A DNA stretch of 64,000 nucleotides, from positions 1 to 64,000 of the IMG/VR virus record IMGVR_UViG_3300017743_000002. One strand, written 5' to 3'. The translations under genes were made by a program, and so were the position numbers. Shown piece by piece: positions 38,101 through 43,459 of the stretch. This stretch comes from a virus. Positions within the stretch are counted from its first letter, which is position 1, and every line of letters begins with the position of its first letter. Below the pieces are notes generated by a model that searched no databases, was not told where the DNA came from, and worked only from the letters and a program-made list of their open reading frames with translations.

Positions 38101-40982
38101 CCAGATACCAAAGATGATGAGAATGGTAGAATATTACCAACTTTAACTCTTGAATATGTGTTATCAATTACCGCTGGAGCTTCTACTATTTCATTTACAA
38201 TTACTTTATCAATAAATGATTTAGCGTAAGAAATACCATCAACAGTTTCATTTAGTTGGTCTCCATTTACTTTCGAAGGAATTTCACCATAGTATAATCC
38301 AGCTCTAACTGATTTTTGATTACCACCATAATATAAATCAGTTGCAACTGCATCTACAATAAATCCAGTATCTCTTTTACATTTATCTCTTAGGTAAACT
38401 AAGTTAGGAAACTGAGTATCAATAAAGTTTACAGTTTCTTCTTGAATTAAACTTCTATTTTCAACAATTAAATCGTATGTTGATTGTATGATTGCTGATG
38501 CCGTTACGAATGTATCTTTAACAACTAATTTTTTAGATAAATCTCTTGCCCACTCTATACCATCTAATGTTGGTAATAGTTGTGTTGTTGTAGCAGTTGA
38601 TGGGTATAGGTAATAGAACTCACCAGCTATTCTACTTCGTTCATTACCACCATATCTTAAATCAGTTGAAACTGCATCTATAATATGTCCAACATCTCTT
38701 TTACATTTATCTTCATCATAATCAAAGTTTCTCCAAGAAGATGATACATAAGAAATTACCTGATTTTGTATAAATAATTTATTATTTGTTAATAAATCAT
38801 ATCCGTTTATAACATTTACAGATGGCTCTACATAGGTTACATCACCAATCACCCTTTCTGCTATTCCACCAGCATATCTAATAGCATCTAATGTTTGTTG
38901 TTTTTGTGATGATGTTGCTTCTGATGGATATAGGTAATAGAAATTTCCATTTAAAACGGATTCTTCATTACCACCATATAATAAGTCGTGAGCTGCACCA
39001 CTTACAATATACCCTAAATCTCTTTTACAAGTTGTTTCATTATAATCAAATGTACTCCAAGATGAAGAAAGATATGCTATTGTTTCTTCTTGAATAAATG
39101 ATAAATTACCTAATAATGCATTGTATCCATTTTGATAATCAATTGATGGATTTTCAAATGAAGAACTTTGAATAATACTAGGTGCATAATCTGGACCTAA
39201 TTCTAAAATTCTATAAACAGTTGCAAATGAAGAACTAATCTTATTTCTTACTTCTGCACTTGAAGAAATATCAGTAATAAATTGAGGTGTTTCAGTTATT
39301 TTTATATTACCAGCATTTGATGATGTAATTGGTGGTAATGGATTATCAGTATCATCCAGTCCAAACTCTACTATTCGTAAAACAGAATTATAATTTCTAT
39401 TAATTATATCAACTTCAGTTTGAGTTGTTGCATCTGAAGTTATATAAGGAGTTTCATTTCCAACTTTTACTAAACCATCTATATTATCTACTAAAGTATA
39501 ACTAGCAGTTGCTCTAGCTCCAATTTCTAACGTTTCTTTTACTTTATCAAATCTATCTTCGATTATTGCTAATTCAGTAGAGGTTGCTGATGTTGAACCT
39601 GTTATTTGATTTCCAAATGATACATTCCAAACCGAACCAGTGTTATATCCTCTTGTTGCTGATTTAGCTAATAAAGATGGAATATTACTTATACCACTTG
39701 ATACAATGTTTGAAACTAATCTATATTCTGATTTTGCCTGTTCTGCAACTTTATCAGATGAATTATTACTACTAAATTGTTGTAATTCATCAGTTACTTT
39801 GATACCATCATTTGTATTTGGTACAAATTCAGGTATTGCAGTTAACCCATCCTCAATTGTATCAATAATAATTGTATAACCATCTCTTACTCTATTAAAT
39901 GCTTCTAAGTTACCACCACTACCAGTAATAAACCTAGACCCACTAGCATACATACCAAAATCACCAAACGATGTGTTTGAGTTTAGAAGTACTGCTTGTC
40001 CACCATCTAATACCTTTACAGAATATGCTGAGAAGTTTGTAAAGAAGGATACCAACTGAATAAATCCTCTACCTACAACTTGACAACCCACACCATTAGG
40101 TGCGATTTGTGTATATGCATCCAATACCATTGAAGCAAGAGGTGAATCAGGATGGATTATATTTCCATCTACATTCAATCCACCACCACCAGCAGGAATA
40201 TCCTCATATGCTTCTAAGAATGAGTTCTCCTGATTCGAAATCATCGAACAGTTCTGAACATAAGGAGATGTTGTAATAAATGAGTTTGGTGCGAATGCAA
40301 TTGCGAAACCACTTCGAGAGTTATCTACTGATGGAAATACTCTCAATCCAGCAAATGTCATCTCTGAAAGGTAACATCCACTATTTACCCAAAATAAATC
40401 TTCGTTTTCGTTTTTAGCTACAATCTTAGTTACCCTTAAACCAGCTCCCCATACAGTTGTATTCTTTGGAAGTTCAATTGGGTTTTCTTCTAAGTAAGTT
40501 CCAGCAGATACTTCAATTGCAAAACCAGTAAATAAAGAACCAGTTGGTAACCCAAATCTACCATCATCTCCCGCAGTTGCTAATTCAGCAGCTCTTTTTA
40601 CAGTTCTTAATGGAAATTGTGGTGTTCTACCATCATTTGTATCATCACCAGAAGTTGAAGATACATAAATAGTAGCATCCATTGCTCCGAAATCTTCAGG
40701 TTTGATTCCACCAAATAATCTTGAATCTAACGATTCTAATGAAACGGATGATGTTAATTCTAATGCTTGGTCACCAACTACATTAAGAGGTCCATCAATA
40801 GTAAGTGAACCACTTAATTCAACTGAACCAGTTATAGTAGATTTTTCAGAAGGGTCTGAACCTAAAGTAAAACTTTGAGATACAAGTAAAGAGCCAGATA
40901 TAGATACACCTTGCGCAAAGGAGGTATCCCTAATAAAATCCTGTATCTCTTCTACCTGTTTTCTGGATATTAATCTTGCCAT
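23187..40982 (-). CDS. Giant modular structural/fibre protein with beta-helix domain (5931 aa)
   Basis: At 17.8 kb this is the largest gene in the window. The N-terminus (MARLISRKQVEEIQDFIRD) is followed by SGSLLVSQSF repeats. About residues 100-367 are a parallel beta-helix/pectate-lyase-like domain (YVSSTSGDDTNDGRTPQFPL, AIEVSAGTYLEENP, LFWVNSGCYLSEMTF). The rest alternates two module types: six copies of a roughly 410-residue block of ESFxFTCxMD/SYPRxGxDP/HTFVSA units, and seventeen copies of a roughly 75-90-residue helical unit with F-D-Y-N-E-x-K-C-x-R-D and L-x-Y-G-G-N-x-R. The C-terminus (ITTGHDFSYAGAGVTY, SGNELGDFRIGGGLVI) matches what I recall of giant structural proteins in T4-like cyanophages. 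Likely a virion protein of the fibre/baseplate periphery; enzymatic activity of the beta-helix is not evident. Confidence 0.9.
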   Translation of the reverse strand: MARLISRKQVEEIQDFIRDTSFAQGVSISGSLLVSQSFTLGSDPSEKSTITGSVELSGSLTIDGPLNVVGDQALELTSSVSLESLDSRLFGGIKPEDFGAMDATIYVSSTSGDDTNDGRTPQFPLRTVKRAAELATAGDDGRFGLPTGSLFTGFAIEVSAGTYLEENPIELPKNTTVWGAGLRVTKIVAKNENEDLFWVNSGCYLSEMTFAGLRVFPSVDNSRSGFAIAFAPNSFITTSPYVQNCSMISNQENSFLEAYEDIPAGGGGLNVDGNIIHPDSPLASMVLDAYTQIAPNGVGCQVVGRGFIQLVSFFTNFSAYSVKVLDGGQAVLLNSNTSFGDFGMYASGSRFITGSGGNLEAFNRVRDGYTIIIDTIEDGLTAIPEFVPNTNDGIKVTDELQQFSSNNSSDKVAEQAKSEYRLVSNIVSSGISNIPSLLAKSATRGYNTGSVWNVSFGNQITGSTSATSTELAIIEDRFDKVKETLEIGARATASYTLVDNIDGLVKVGNETPYITSDATTQTEVDIINRNYNSVLRIVEFGLDDTDNPLPPITSSNAGNIKITETPQFITDISSSAEVRNKISSSFATVYRILELGPDYAPSIIQSSSFENPSIDYQNGYNALLGNLSFIQEETIAYLSSSWSTFDYNETTCKRDLGYIVSGAAHDLLYGGNEESVLNGNFYYLYPSEATSSQKQQTLDAIRYAGGIAERVIGDVTYVEPSVNVINGYDLLTNNKLFIQNQVISYVSSSWRNFDYDEDKCKRDVGHIIDAVSTDLRYGGNERSRIAGEFYYLYPSTATTTQLLPTLDGIEWARDLSKKLVVKDTFVTASAIIQSTYDLIVENRSLIQEETVNFIDTQFPNLVYLRDKCKRDTGFIVDAVATDLYYGGNQKSVRAGLYYGEIPSKVNGDQLNETVDGISYAKSFIDKVIVNEIVEAPAVIDNTYSRVKVGNILPFSSSLVSGSETEKVKVSSSFGLVEDIIKQGEDSLLAAIAGNTPNLEWTLEEPKLVSSTTLITSSITASNSELSSISQSFEIVTTIIESGSSITSDIVVGFAPNGLPISQVGIPKNSYGDNLITTTIGTTLPNDIVEVSNVKDGIKFNNNSQYTSSISASTPISSEISESFRTVIDIVEYGISGSKEISGSANSSSYFEVVSLPNDSTAFYINDNQLKYFDGREGWRLGGEDTGSFLGSKKDPTLTLVRNEMYTFSVNDLGFEDININAPFLIKTKRTAGTTYDVYESIGLINNGITFGTITFTPLVDTPDTLFYVNPTNVSASGVINIVDSLPLSSEQEFVYVPTKGEFEKVVNTKNNIKVTDGVQYTSSLDASVSDRNIVSGGFSTVVGILKSGIDSYTPTTATYNPADGEFVMTISQHDLDVNDRIYLRPESFVFTCDMDGNRTEHKLPSVGQPAYNKQLTINSITDNTISVNVGKSGPNIEFNPTNASYDPLTGNFVATVGKHTLSVGEGIILSPEAFAFTCDMDNDQAVKSYPRVGIDPFAVRSIPITSVTDTTMTFNVGASGPNKYFTPTSASYNALTGDMIVTVGQHGLGVGRSVVLKDESFAFTCDQDSDATTHSYPRPGSDPYAGKSIEIKSVGNTQHTPTDAPYNASTGIVTLTIAGHGFSNGDYVKVDNGALIYTCVLDGNTVQKSYPRAGYDYPSGRWLEISNVTTNTFDINIGASSYKSAHTFVSATTGGIRRQTGTFTINVGDGGTASNSLHTFVSASSNAVKHEPQSVHTFVSASRKAIKHLPQSVHTFVRTNKDSVSTLPILTKNIEGLVKRSDATQFTSSLVGSETLISKLSSSFETVLDIIEFGTGSTPTTATYDPADGDFVMTIPNHKFRKTDSIYLKPESFTFTCEMDDNKTEHKLPSVGQPAYNTKLGIKSVTNNTVTVNVGKSGPNVQFNPTNASYDPATGEFVITTGTHTLSVGEGIILDTESFAFTCDMDNDQSVKSYPRLGIDPYAGRSMIITDVTNNTMTVNVGISGPNKYFTPSDVNYNALTGEMVLTVGQHGLGVSRSVVLENESFAFTCDQDGDSTTHSYPRSGSDPYAEQSIKIISVGTTSHTPTNAPYNPTTGIVTLTISNHGFSNNDYIKVDDGALTYTCVLDGNTTQKSYPRAGYDSPSGRWLQISNVTTNTFDINIGSSSYTGAHTFVSATTNGIKRQDGTFTINVGDGGSASGSIHTFVSASTNAVKHEPQSVHTFVSASYGAVKHLPQSVHTFVRTINDSVTVIPPQIDNTEEAIAVTTETQFTTSSISASAADIEFISGAFDIVTKIIEFGSGSYESSSLYGSEVTASSTVAAYNLLKSNIDFIKEETIAYLSSSWSTASYDEDKCMRDVAGIVSGAAEDLIHNVYSASIFNGKFYLEYPSQAQGSQLSQTIDGIRYASRVAQKIASNVTFSNPVQDRLDTQTIINNNKEFIKEEGIAFLSASWSDFDYPEETCKRDIVHILDASITDIVYGGNERTINAGIFYYKFPSEATGSQLFPTLDGIEYAGEVAQKVVSGAVFTPLSSDKVNAYNLVLENRDLIQNEVIEYVSSSWNAADYDDVKCKRDTGYIIDAAITDLLYGGNERSIIAGDFYYKYPSQAQGSQLDQTVDGIVHAQRLSDKVMSNTILVNPSVEREGLYQTIEQNRELVQAEVIAYISSSWVGFDYDEAKCSRDVGHILDAVSTDLRYGGNERSVIAGEYYYLYPSEATSVQKTQTIDGIVHAANLVQKLIQNVVLVQPSETKLSIWNTIRDNRTLIQKEVTEYIDYTFPFFTYNREKCRRDVGHILDGVATDFLWGGNQRSIKSGEFYYLFPSEATTVQKVETIEGIVYAKNLVRDIITQKTFTPTTATYDPSNGDFVVTISKHGLDVGDEICIRPESFVFTCTMDNNRTEHKLPSIGQPAYNNKLKVKSVTEDTITVDVGKSGPNVEFTPSSASYDPATGEFVITTGNHSLSIGEGIVLDTGSFAFTCDMDNNQSVKSYPRFGIDPFAGRSMIITDVTDTTMTVNVGVSAPNKLFTPTDVDYNALSGDMVVTVGQHGLGVGRSVVLENESFAFTCDQDGDTSVHSYPRLGSDPYAEQSIVINSVGTTSHTITNAPYDASTGDVTITITGHGFSNGDYIKLSDNSLTYTCILDGNSVEKSYPRPGYDYPSGRWLEISNVTTNTFDINIGSSSYTSAHTFVSATTNGLERQTGTFTINVGDGGSASGSIHTFVSASINAVKHLPQSVHTFVSASNGAVKHLPQAGHTFVRTQNNSISVLSQLITKTPSKVSNSDGNIKVTSFNSVSSSIALSGSYQTEVSESYDIVTGIIKTGIESFTPKTATYDPANGDFLMTVPKHNLHSGDSIYLKPESFVFTCDMDGNRTEHKLPSIGQPAYDNRLTIKSTTSDTITVNVGKSGPNVEYNPSTASYDPLTGEFVVTVASHSLSIGEGVVMSPESFAFTCDMDNDQSVKSYPRVGIDPYSVRSLPLTAVTDTTMTFNVGVSGPNKYFTPVSASYNSLSGDMTLTVTESFGLGVGRSVVLENESFAFTCDMDSNVTTHSYPRSGSDPYAEQSIKITSVGTTSHSVTDAPYDSATGDVTITIANHNFNNGDYIKLDDNSLTYTCVLDKNITTKSYPRPNYDYPSGRWLEISNVTTNTFDINIGSSPYVGSHTFVSATTNGLKRQDGTFTINVGDGGSASGSLHTFVSASNRAVKHEPQSVHTFVSASNGALKHLPQSAHTFIRTQRDSVSTLPILTENIEGLIKINDTSQFTSSLSGSEVESAFVTRSVGFINDIIRFGTDDTPFALAKWFDDTLDTPQQLTTGSYVTASGTYVTDTEFGIVSSSFGEIINIIENGTGSFTPTTATYDPSNGNFVVTIPNHTLDIGDEIYIRPESFTFTCTMDGNRTEHKLPSVGQPAYTNKLEITAKTTDTITVNVGASDPDIEWTPTNATYDPANGDFVITTGTHTLSVGEGIVLSTGSFAFTCDMDNNQSTKSYPRFGIDPFAGRSMKLTSVTSNTMTVNVGISGPNKYFTPTTASYDALSGDMTLTVTESFGLGVGRSVVLENESFAFTCDQDGDATTHSYPRSGSDPYAEQSIVITSVGTTSHTPTNAPYNSVTGVVTLTIANHGFSNGDYVKVADNALTYTCVLDDNTTTKSYPRPAYDYPSGRWLEISNVTTNTFNINIGASSYIGEHKFISAAANGIERQTGTFTINVGDGGSASGSLHTFVSASANAVKHEPQSLHTFVSASKGAVKHLPQAGHTFVRTENNSISILPKLVTNAENNIKVTSANQFTSSIVGSSIEINKVNTSVGIIENILQNGLGVKPNVVKNNSDVDNLIKVTDAVQFTSESFGDRLQQRLISSSIAIVTNIVKNGTGSLPTVVEYGAPSESPTTIAAYNLLKENIGFIQSESIAYLSSSWSTASYDESKCSRDIGGIISGAAEDMLYNANSASIFNGKFYYDFPSQAQGAQLQQTLDGINYAGRLAESIVRGYTFQTASAVVSGSYELIRNNREFIQNETIEFLSSSWDGFTYNEITCKRDITHIIDAVSTDLLYGGNERSVNAGDYYYRFPSAAISGGVPNENRQKDPTVTAIDYVQNIVTEIVSGAVFQTASNEVEFVYDTIRENREFLQAETVAFVNAKYPNFEYNELSCSRDTGFIIDAVATDLRYGGNQRALTAGEFYYRFPSEATGNQLDETTDALIYTKDLIEKLVNKETLFVQTGSLNTDNGIKVTSFSPATGSSITDVTIFNTISSSFAIVSDAIANGKADSTPTNATYDPSNGEFVLTIESHSYTEGEGIYLSPESFTFTCDMDNNKTEDKLPSVGQPAYNNELEILSKTNNTITVNVGASGPNVEFNPTTASYDPATGEFVMTVESHSLSIGEGIILDIESFAFTCDMDNNQSVKSYPRVGIDPFAGRSMKITDITDTTMTVNVGISGPNKFFTPSDVDYNALSGDMIVTVGQHGIGVGRSVVLENESFAFTCDQDGDTSVHSYPRSGSDPYAEQSIVITSVGTTSHTVTDAPYNASTGDVTITIANHNFSNGDYIKLDNNSLTYTCVLDGDTVEKSYPRAGIDYPNGRWLEISNVTTNTFDINIGSSSYTNTHTFVSATNDGLERQTGTFTINVGDGGSASGSVHTFVSASTNAVKHLPQSVHTFVSASNGAIKHLPQSVHTFVRTEQNSVSVVQPAFEYGSLLTGSDILTTYGLITESVPFIQNEVVEYISSSWIGFDYDDVKCRRDVGFIVNGVAEDLRYGIVSQSVVNAKFYYQFPSEANGTGSQAQQTIDGINYASQLTEQIVKGVTFDFPSAQISASVELIRNNREFIQSESISYLSSSWEGFDYVEATCMRDVGHILDAVSTDLLYGGNQRSKIAGEYYYKYPSSATSTQLEPTTTGIKYAGDVASKLVQNEIFVTASAERLAGNKVLLDNKEFIQNEVIAYISSSWSTFDYNEDKCKRDTGYILNGVATDFLYGGNERGRVNGEYYYLYPSDATVNYQTNPNGQLNQTIDGINYSARLAEKVLENTIFVSPTSEVSASAELLRNNRSFVQNETIEFISSSWSNVTYNEDKCRRDTGYIIDAAVTDLVYGGNERSRVAGLYYWRYPSRATKGGTPSEANQLDPTIDGIRFANGTSQNVVQNLEYINPSAEIKNGVQLLRDNTTFIQKETIAYLSSSWSEFEYNEVSCSRDLGYIIDAVATDLTYGGNARAVQAGTFYYYIPSIATTEQKPQTTDGIDFSKGLAEKIIKQQQLVFPFLLNKNGANALRAEKKVLQGKAISYTNAAFPTFDYNEEKCYRDTGFILDAIATDIIYGGNERSIRAAESYYNGVYGSAAVVINEQKKETAETNRYLRTQFQFAARQAPVEEFGSLIITTGHDFSYAGAGVTYKALPPNQGGDGVPDPDKEITEIGGGRVFFTSGNELGDFRIGGGLVIKQASGTLEGRTFSKSLFSLVTPFSLALQD
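23560..25480 (-). repeat. C-terminal cluster of six CxRD/YGGN units
   Basis: Six tandem units, each with FIQxExIxYxSSSW, a C-x-R-D-x-G-[YF]-I motif, a D-L-x-Y-G-G-N-x-R motif and a Y-P-S-x-A-T segment. The last member has AFPTFDYNEEKCYRD in place of the SSSW form. Similar clusters of three units at about 38200-39160, five at about 32500-34090 and three at about 26930-27900 give seventeen in all. Each unit carries one conserved cysteine. Confidence 0.75.
25535..26765 (-). repeat. Sixth copy of the 410-residue ESFxFTC module
   Basis: One of six blocks of about 1230 bases in the 5931-aa gene. Each starts with a T-P-T-x-A-T-Y-D-P-x-N-G strand, has four sub-repeats built on ESFxFTCxMD or LTYTCVLD, and ends in HTFVSAS...KHLPQSVHTFVRT. 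The others are at about 28265-29500, 29835-31070, 31260-32490, 34305-35535 and 35705-36935. Copies differ throughout, so they are old or strongly diversified duplications. Confidence 0.8.
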
Positions 40983-40986
40983 TCCT

Positions 40987-41472
40987 TTATTCTATTTCTA
41001 CTATTTTACCCTTAATTGTAAATGCGTTTGTTGGTACTTCCAACGGTACTCTTGTGATATCTTCATTAAATATCATTCTAATTTCTTTTGAACCACTAGC
41101 GTATTGACCTGATAATAATTCAGTTCCCTCACCATCATATAACTTTACATTATATTTAGTTCTATCTTGCTTTACTCCATAAAGAAATACATCTAAATAA
41201 TCAAATGCGTTATCTACTTGTAAATCTTCATATACAAATCTATATCCTTCTATATCTACTCTATCCAATAAATCACCATCATTGTTACCATCTTTAGAAC
41301 CTAAAAATAAAGTAAATAATTTTTGAGTAGCAGAATCCAAAGATGATGAGGTTGGAGTAAACTCATTGATAAACGTATCTTCTATTACTTCCAATACAAA
41401 ATTTTTGAAAGATTGTCTATCTCTCTTTTTTACTGTATTACCTGTGTATATGTTTGGAACCTTTCTACTCAT
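40987..41472 (-). CDS. Unrecognised probable structural protein (161 aa)
   Basis: No family is recognised. The N-terminus is basic (MSRKVPNIYTGNTVKKRDRQSF) and helical, followed by a segment with FTLFLGSKDGNNDGDLLDRV and then alternating strands (YRFVYEDLQVDNAFDYLDVF, KYNVKLYDGEGTELLSGQY, FTIKGKIVEIE). It ends 4 bases before the giant 5931-aa gene and its ATG overlaps the stop region of the preceding 134-aa gene by one base, so the two are probably translationally coupled. Position between neck/tail-completion genes and fibres suggests a tail, baseplate or fibre-attachment component. Confidence 0.7.
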   Translation of the reverse strand: MSRKVPNIYTGNTVKKRDRQSFKNFVLEVIEDTFINEFTPTSSSLDSATQKLFTLFLGSKDGNNDGDLLDRVDIEGYRFVYEDLQVDNAFDYLDVFLYGVKQDRTKYNVKLYDGEGTELLSGQYASGSKEIRMIFNEDITRVPLEVPTNAFTIKGKIVEIE

Positions 41473-41876
41473 TAGTTAACTCTTTCAATATCACCTTTTA
41501 TAAATATCCTATCATCAGTAGAGAAAGACCAAGGGTCTCCATTTCTATCTTCTAATGGAAAGTTTTCTTTTTTCATTTTTACATAGAAATCATTTCCAAC
41601 TTGTTCGTAAACATAATCTTGACTTCTAACGAATAATTCACCTTGAGAGTCATCTGTTAATAAATACATAAAAACATCAAATCTTGCATGCGGTTTTCTT
41701 TTATCTTTTAATCTTGAATCTAAAGTTTTTATTCTCATATTTTCAACTTTAAAAATCCAATAAAGTGGATGATAAAATTCATATCTATCTCCACCATTTT
41801 TATCAGAAGGAACACCTGAAAATGTATTAGGTGCGTTTACCTCTTTTAGAATATTTTTTAAAGTAAATATGTTCAT
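41472..41876 (-). CDS. Unrecognised probable tail/neck protein (134 aa)
   Basis: A compact protein with mixed helix and strand character: MNIFTLKNILKEVN, then HPLYWIFKVENMRIKTLDSR, HARFDVFMYLLTDDSQGELF and FIKGDIERVN. No Cys, signal peptide or known motif. It overlaps the end of the gp15-like gene by four bases (ATGA) and the following 161-aa gene by one base, so the three are tightly coupled. Small proteins at this position in T4-type phages tend to be tail or connector components, but I cannot identify this one. Confidence 0.7.
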   Translation of the reverse strand: MNIFTLKNILKEVNAPNTFSGVPSDKNGGDRYEFYHPLYWIFKVENMRIKTLDSRLKDKRKPHARFDVFMYLLTDDSQGELFVRSQDYVYEQVGNDFYVKMKKENFPLEDRNGDPWSFSTDDRIFIKGDIERVN

Positions 41877-43003
41877 AATTCAATAAATTTACCAGTTACA
41901 GAAACTTCATCTTGAGAATCCAAAATGTATGTAATTTCACCACCACTTTCAAAAGCTTGAGTATTATCCAATTTAAATAATATTCTGTTTATACTACCAT
42001 CAAATGTATAAGTGTATGCATTTGGTGTTATAAACACTCCATTAATATAGATTCTAAACCAACCTTTAGTATCAAATGTACCTCTTAGTTCTTGTGGTAA
42101 AATAGGTAATTCAGAATTTTCTAAATAGAAATAAGAAAACTTATTTGTTACACCATCTGCTGTTTCATCAGGATATAAACTCTTATTAATATTTGCATCT
42201 TTAGAACCCCTAATTGCTACAAAATCTATAACGTTCTGATACTCATTATAAATATTAGGATTTGAGAATCTCATACCTGTTAAGTCAGTTTCTATACCCC
42301 ATACAACTTTTTTAGGAGTGAATGATTTTTTAACAGTTGGTTTCTCATCATATGTTTCTGGAAGTAGGTATGCATTAACTACCATTGTAAAGGAAGTTCT
42401 AATGATTCTTTCTGAACCTTCTCCTACTTCTTGTTGGTTATCAAATGAATCAATACGAGTTCTAAATTTGAATCCCTTTTCACTTCCCCAATACCTATCA
42501 GTTGCATATTGAAATGCTTCGACTATGGTATTCATATGTTCGGTAAATGATGTCCAAATCATTACCTCATAAGTTACAGTTACATAATCAGGTACTGAAA
42601 CTTCATATTGTTCAAATGCTTTTTGAGCATCTGGTTGTAATGAAAATCTTTCGTATCTATTCTTTTTAGAATATTTTCTATAAGCTGGTAATGTATTTAC
42701 ATCTTTAAATTGTGCTAAGTTTGTATCTCTTTCGATAGAGTTTCTTTTGAACATTACTAATGGAATCTGAATCTTACCTCTTTGGTCTCTCAGATATCCT
42801 TTTGCTCTAGCATTATTCCATCGTTCAGCATTACCATATAATAAAGGAACTTTAACTTGATTACCATGTTCTTCAACATCAGGTATCACAGTATCCACCA
42901 TATATTCAGCAATAGTAGTATCTACATCTAAAAGTTTAACACCTTTAGTGTACTCCTTATCTATACCTCTTTGTAATGCTCTATTTGTTTCTTTCTTATT
43001 CAT
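41873..43003 (-). CDS. Tail sheath stabiliser/tail completion protein, gp15-like (376 aa)
   Basis: The protein shares the layout of T4 gp15, which caps the tail and joins it to the neck: an early QVKVPLLYGNAERW strand that corresponds to the gp15 VPITY segment, a IQIPLVMFKRNSI stretch, then YVTVTYEVMIWTSFTEHMNT followed by IVEAF, corresponding to the gp15 IYELSIFTRYEDD helix region, and a beta-rich C-terminus. It is about 100 residues longer than T4 gp15 because of an added C-terminal beta domain (RIYINGVFITPNAYTYTFDG). The gene follows a gp14-like gene with a one-base overlap, giving the T4 order 13-14-15. The match is by eye and remote. Confidence 0.7.
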   Translation of the reverse strand: MNKKETNRALQRGIDKEYTKGVKLLDVDTTIAEYMVDTVIPDVEEHGNQVKVPLLYGNAERWNNARAKGYLRDQRGKIQIPLVMFKRNSIERDTNLAQFKDVNTLPAYRKYSKKNRYERFSLQPDAQKAFEQYEVSVPDYVTVTYEVMIWTSFTEHMNTIVEAFQYATDRYWGSEKGFKFRTRIDSFDNQQEVGEGSERIIRTSFTMVVNAYLLPETYDEKPTVKKSFTPKKVVWGIETDLTGMRFSNPNIYNEYQNVIDFVAIRGSKDANINKSLYPDETADGVTNKFSYFYLENSELPILPQELRGTFDTKGWFRIYINGVFITPNAYTYTFDGSINRILFKLDNTQAFESGGEITYILDSQDEVSVTGKFIEL

Positions 43004-43458
43004 TATATAACTCTCATTTCAGTTTGAATAGAACTTCTTCTTGTCATAAATGTTGATGCAATGATTGAGAATTTCTCTCCACTTTGTCCACCAATTAATT
43101 GGTCCTCTCTCACATTATCGATTTCAAAATATGCATCATTGTGTTTAATAATATCACCAATCTCTGGATAGAATCCTTTTCCTTTTAGAGTAACTCTATT
43201 AAATCTAAATTCTACGTTTTGTCCACTATCAGCACCAAATCCTTCATATGAAACCGAAGAATCATCTCTTTCAATTACAGCAGTACATTCAGTACCTTGA
43301 TAATAAGATTTGTTTAGGGATTCACCATAAAGGTTTGTTGATATATCTTCAATAGAGAGCTTGAATAGAACTACTGTTGTTTCAATCACAGCATCTACTA
43401 ATTCCTTTGAAATAGATTCAAAGAATCTTATATCTCTATCTAATGCGAATCTTGGCAT
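43003..43458 (-). CDS. Neck protein, gp14-like (151 aa)
   Basis: A short protein with the core pattern of the T4 gp14 neck protein: TECTAVIERDDSSVSYEGFG at the place where gp14 has its VECYYVPRE...FGE segment, and PEIGDIIKHNDAYFEIDNV at the place of EGDLIYFPMDNSLFEINWV. It is shorter than T4 gp14 (256 residues), mainly at the C-terminus. Expected role is sealing the head-tail connector together with gp13. It lies 1 base from the upstream gp13-like gene and overlaps the gp15-like gene by one base. Confidence 0.7.
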   Translation of the reverse strand: MPRFALDRDIRFFESISKELVDAVIETTVVLFKLSIEDISTNLYGESLNKSYYQGTECTAVIERDDSSVSYEGFGADSGQNVEFRFNRVTLKGKGFYPEIGDIIKHNDAYFEIDNVREDQLIGGQSGEKFSIIASTFMTRRSSIQTEMRVI

Positions 43459-43459
43459 T

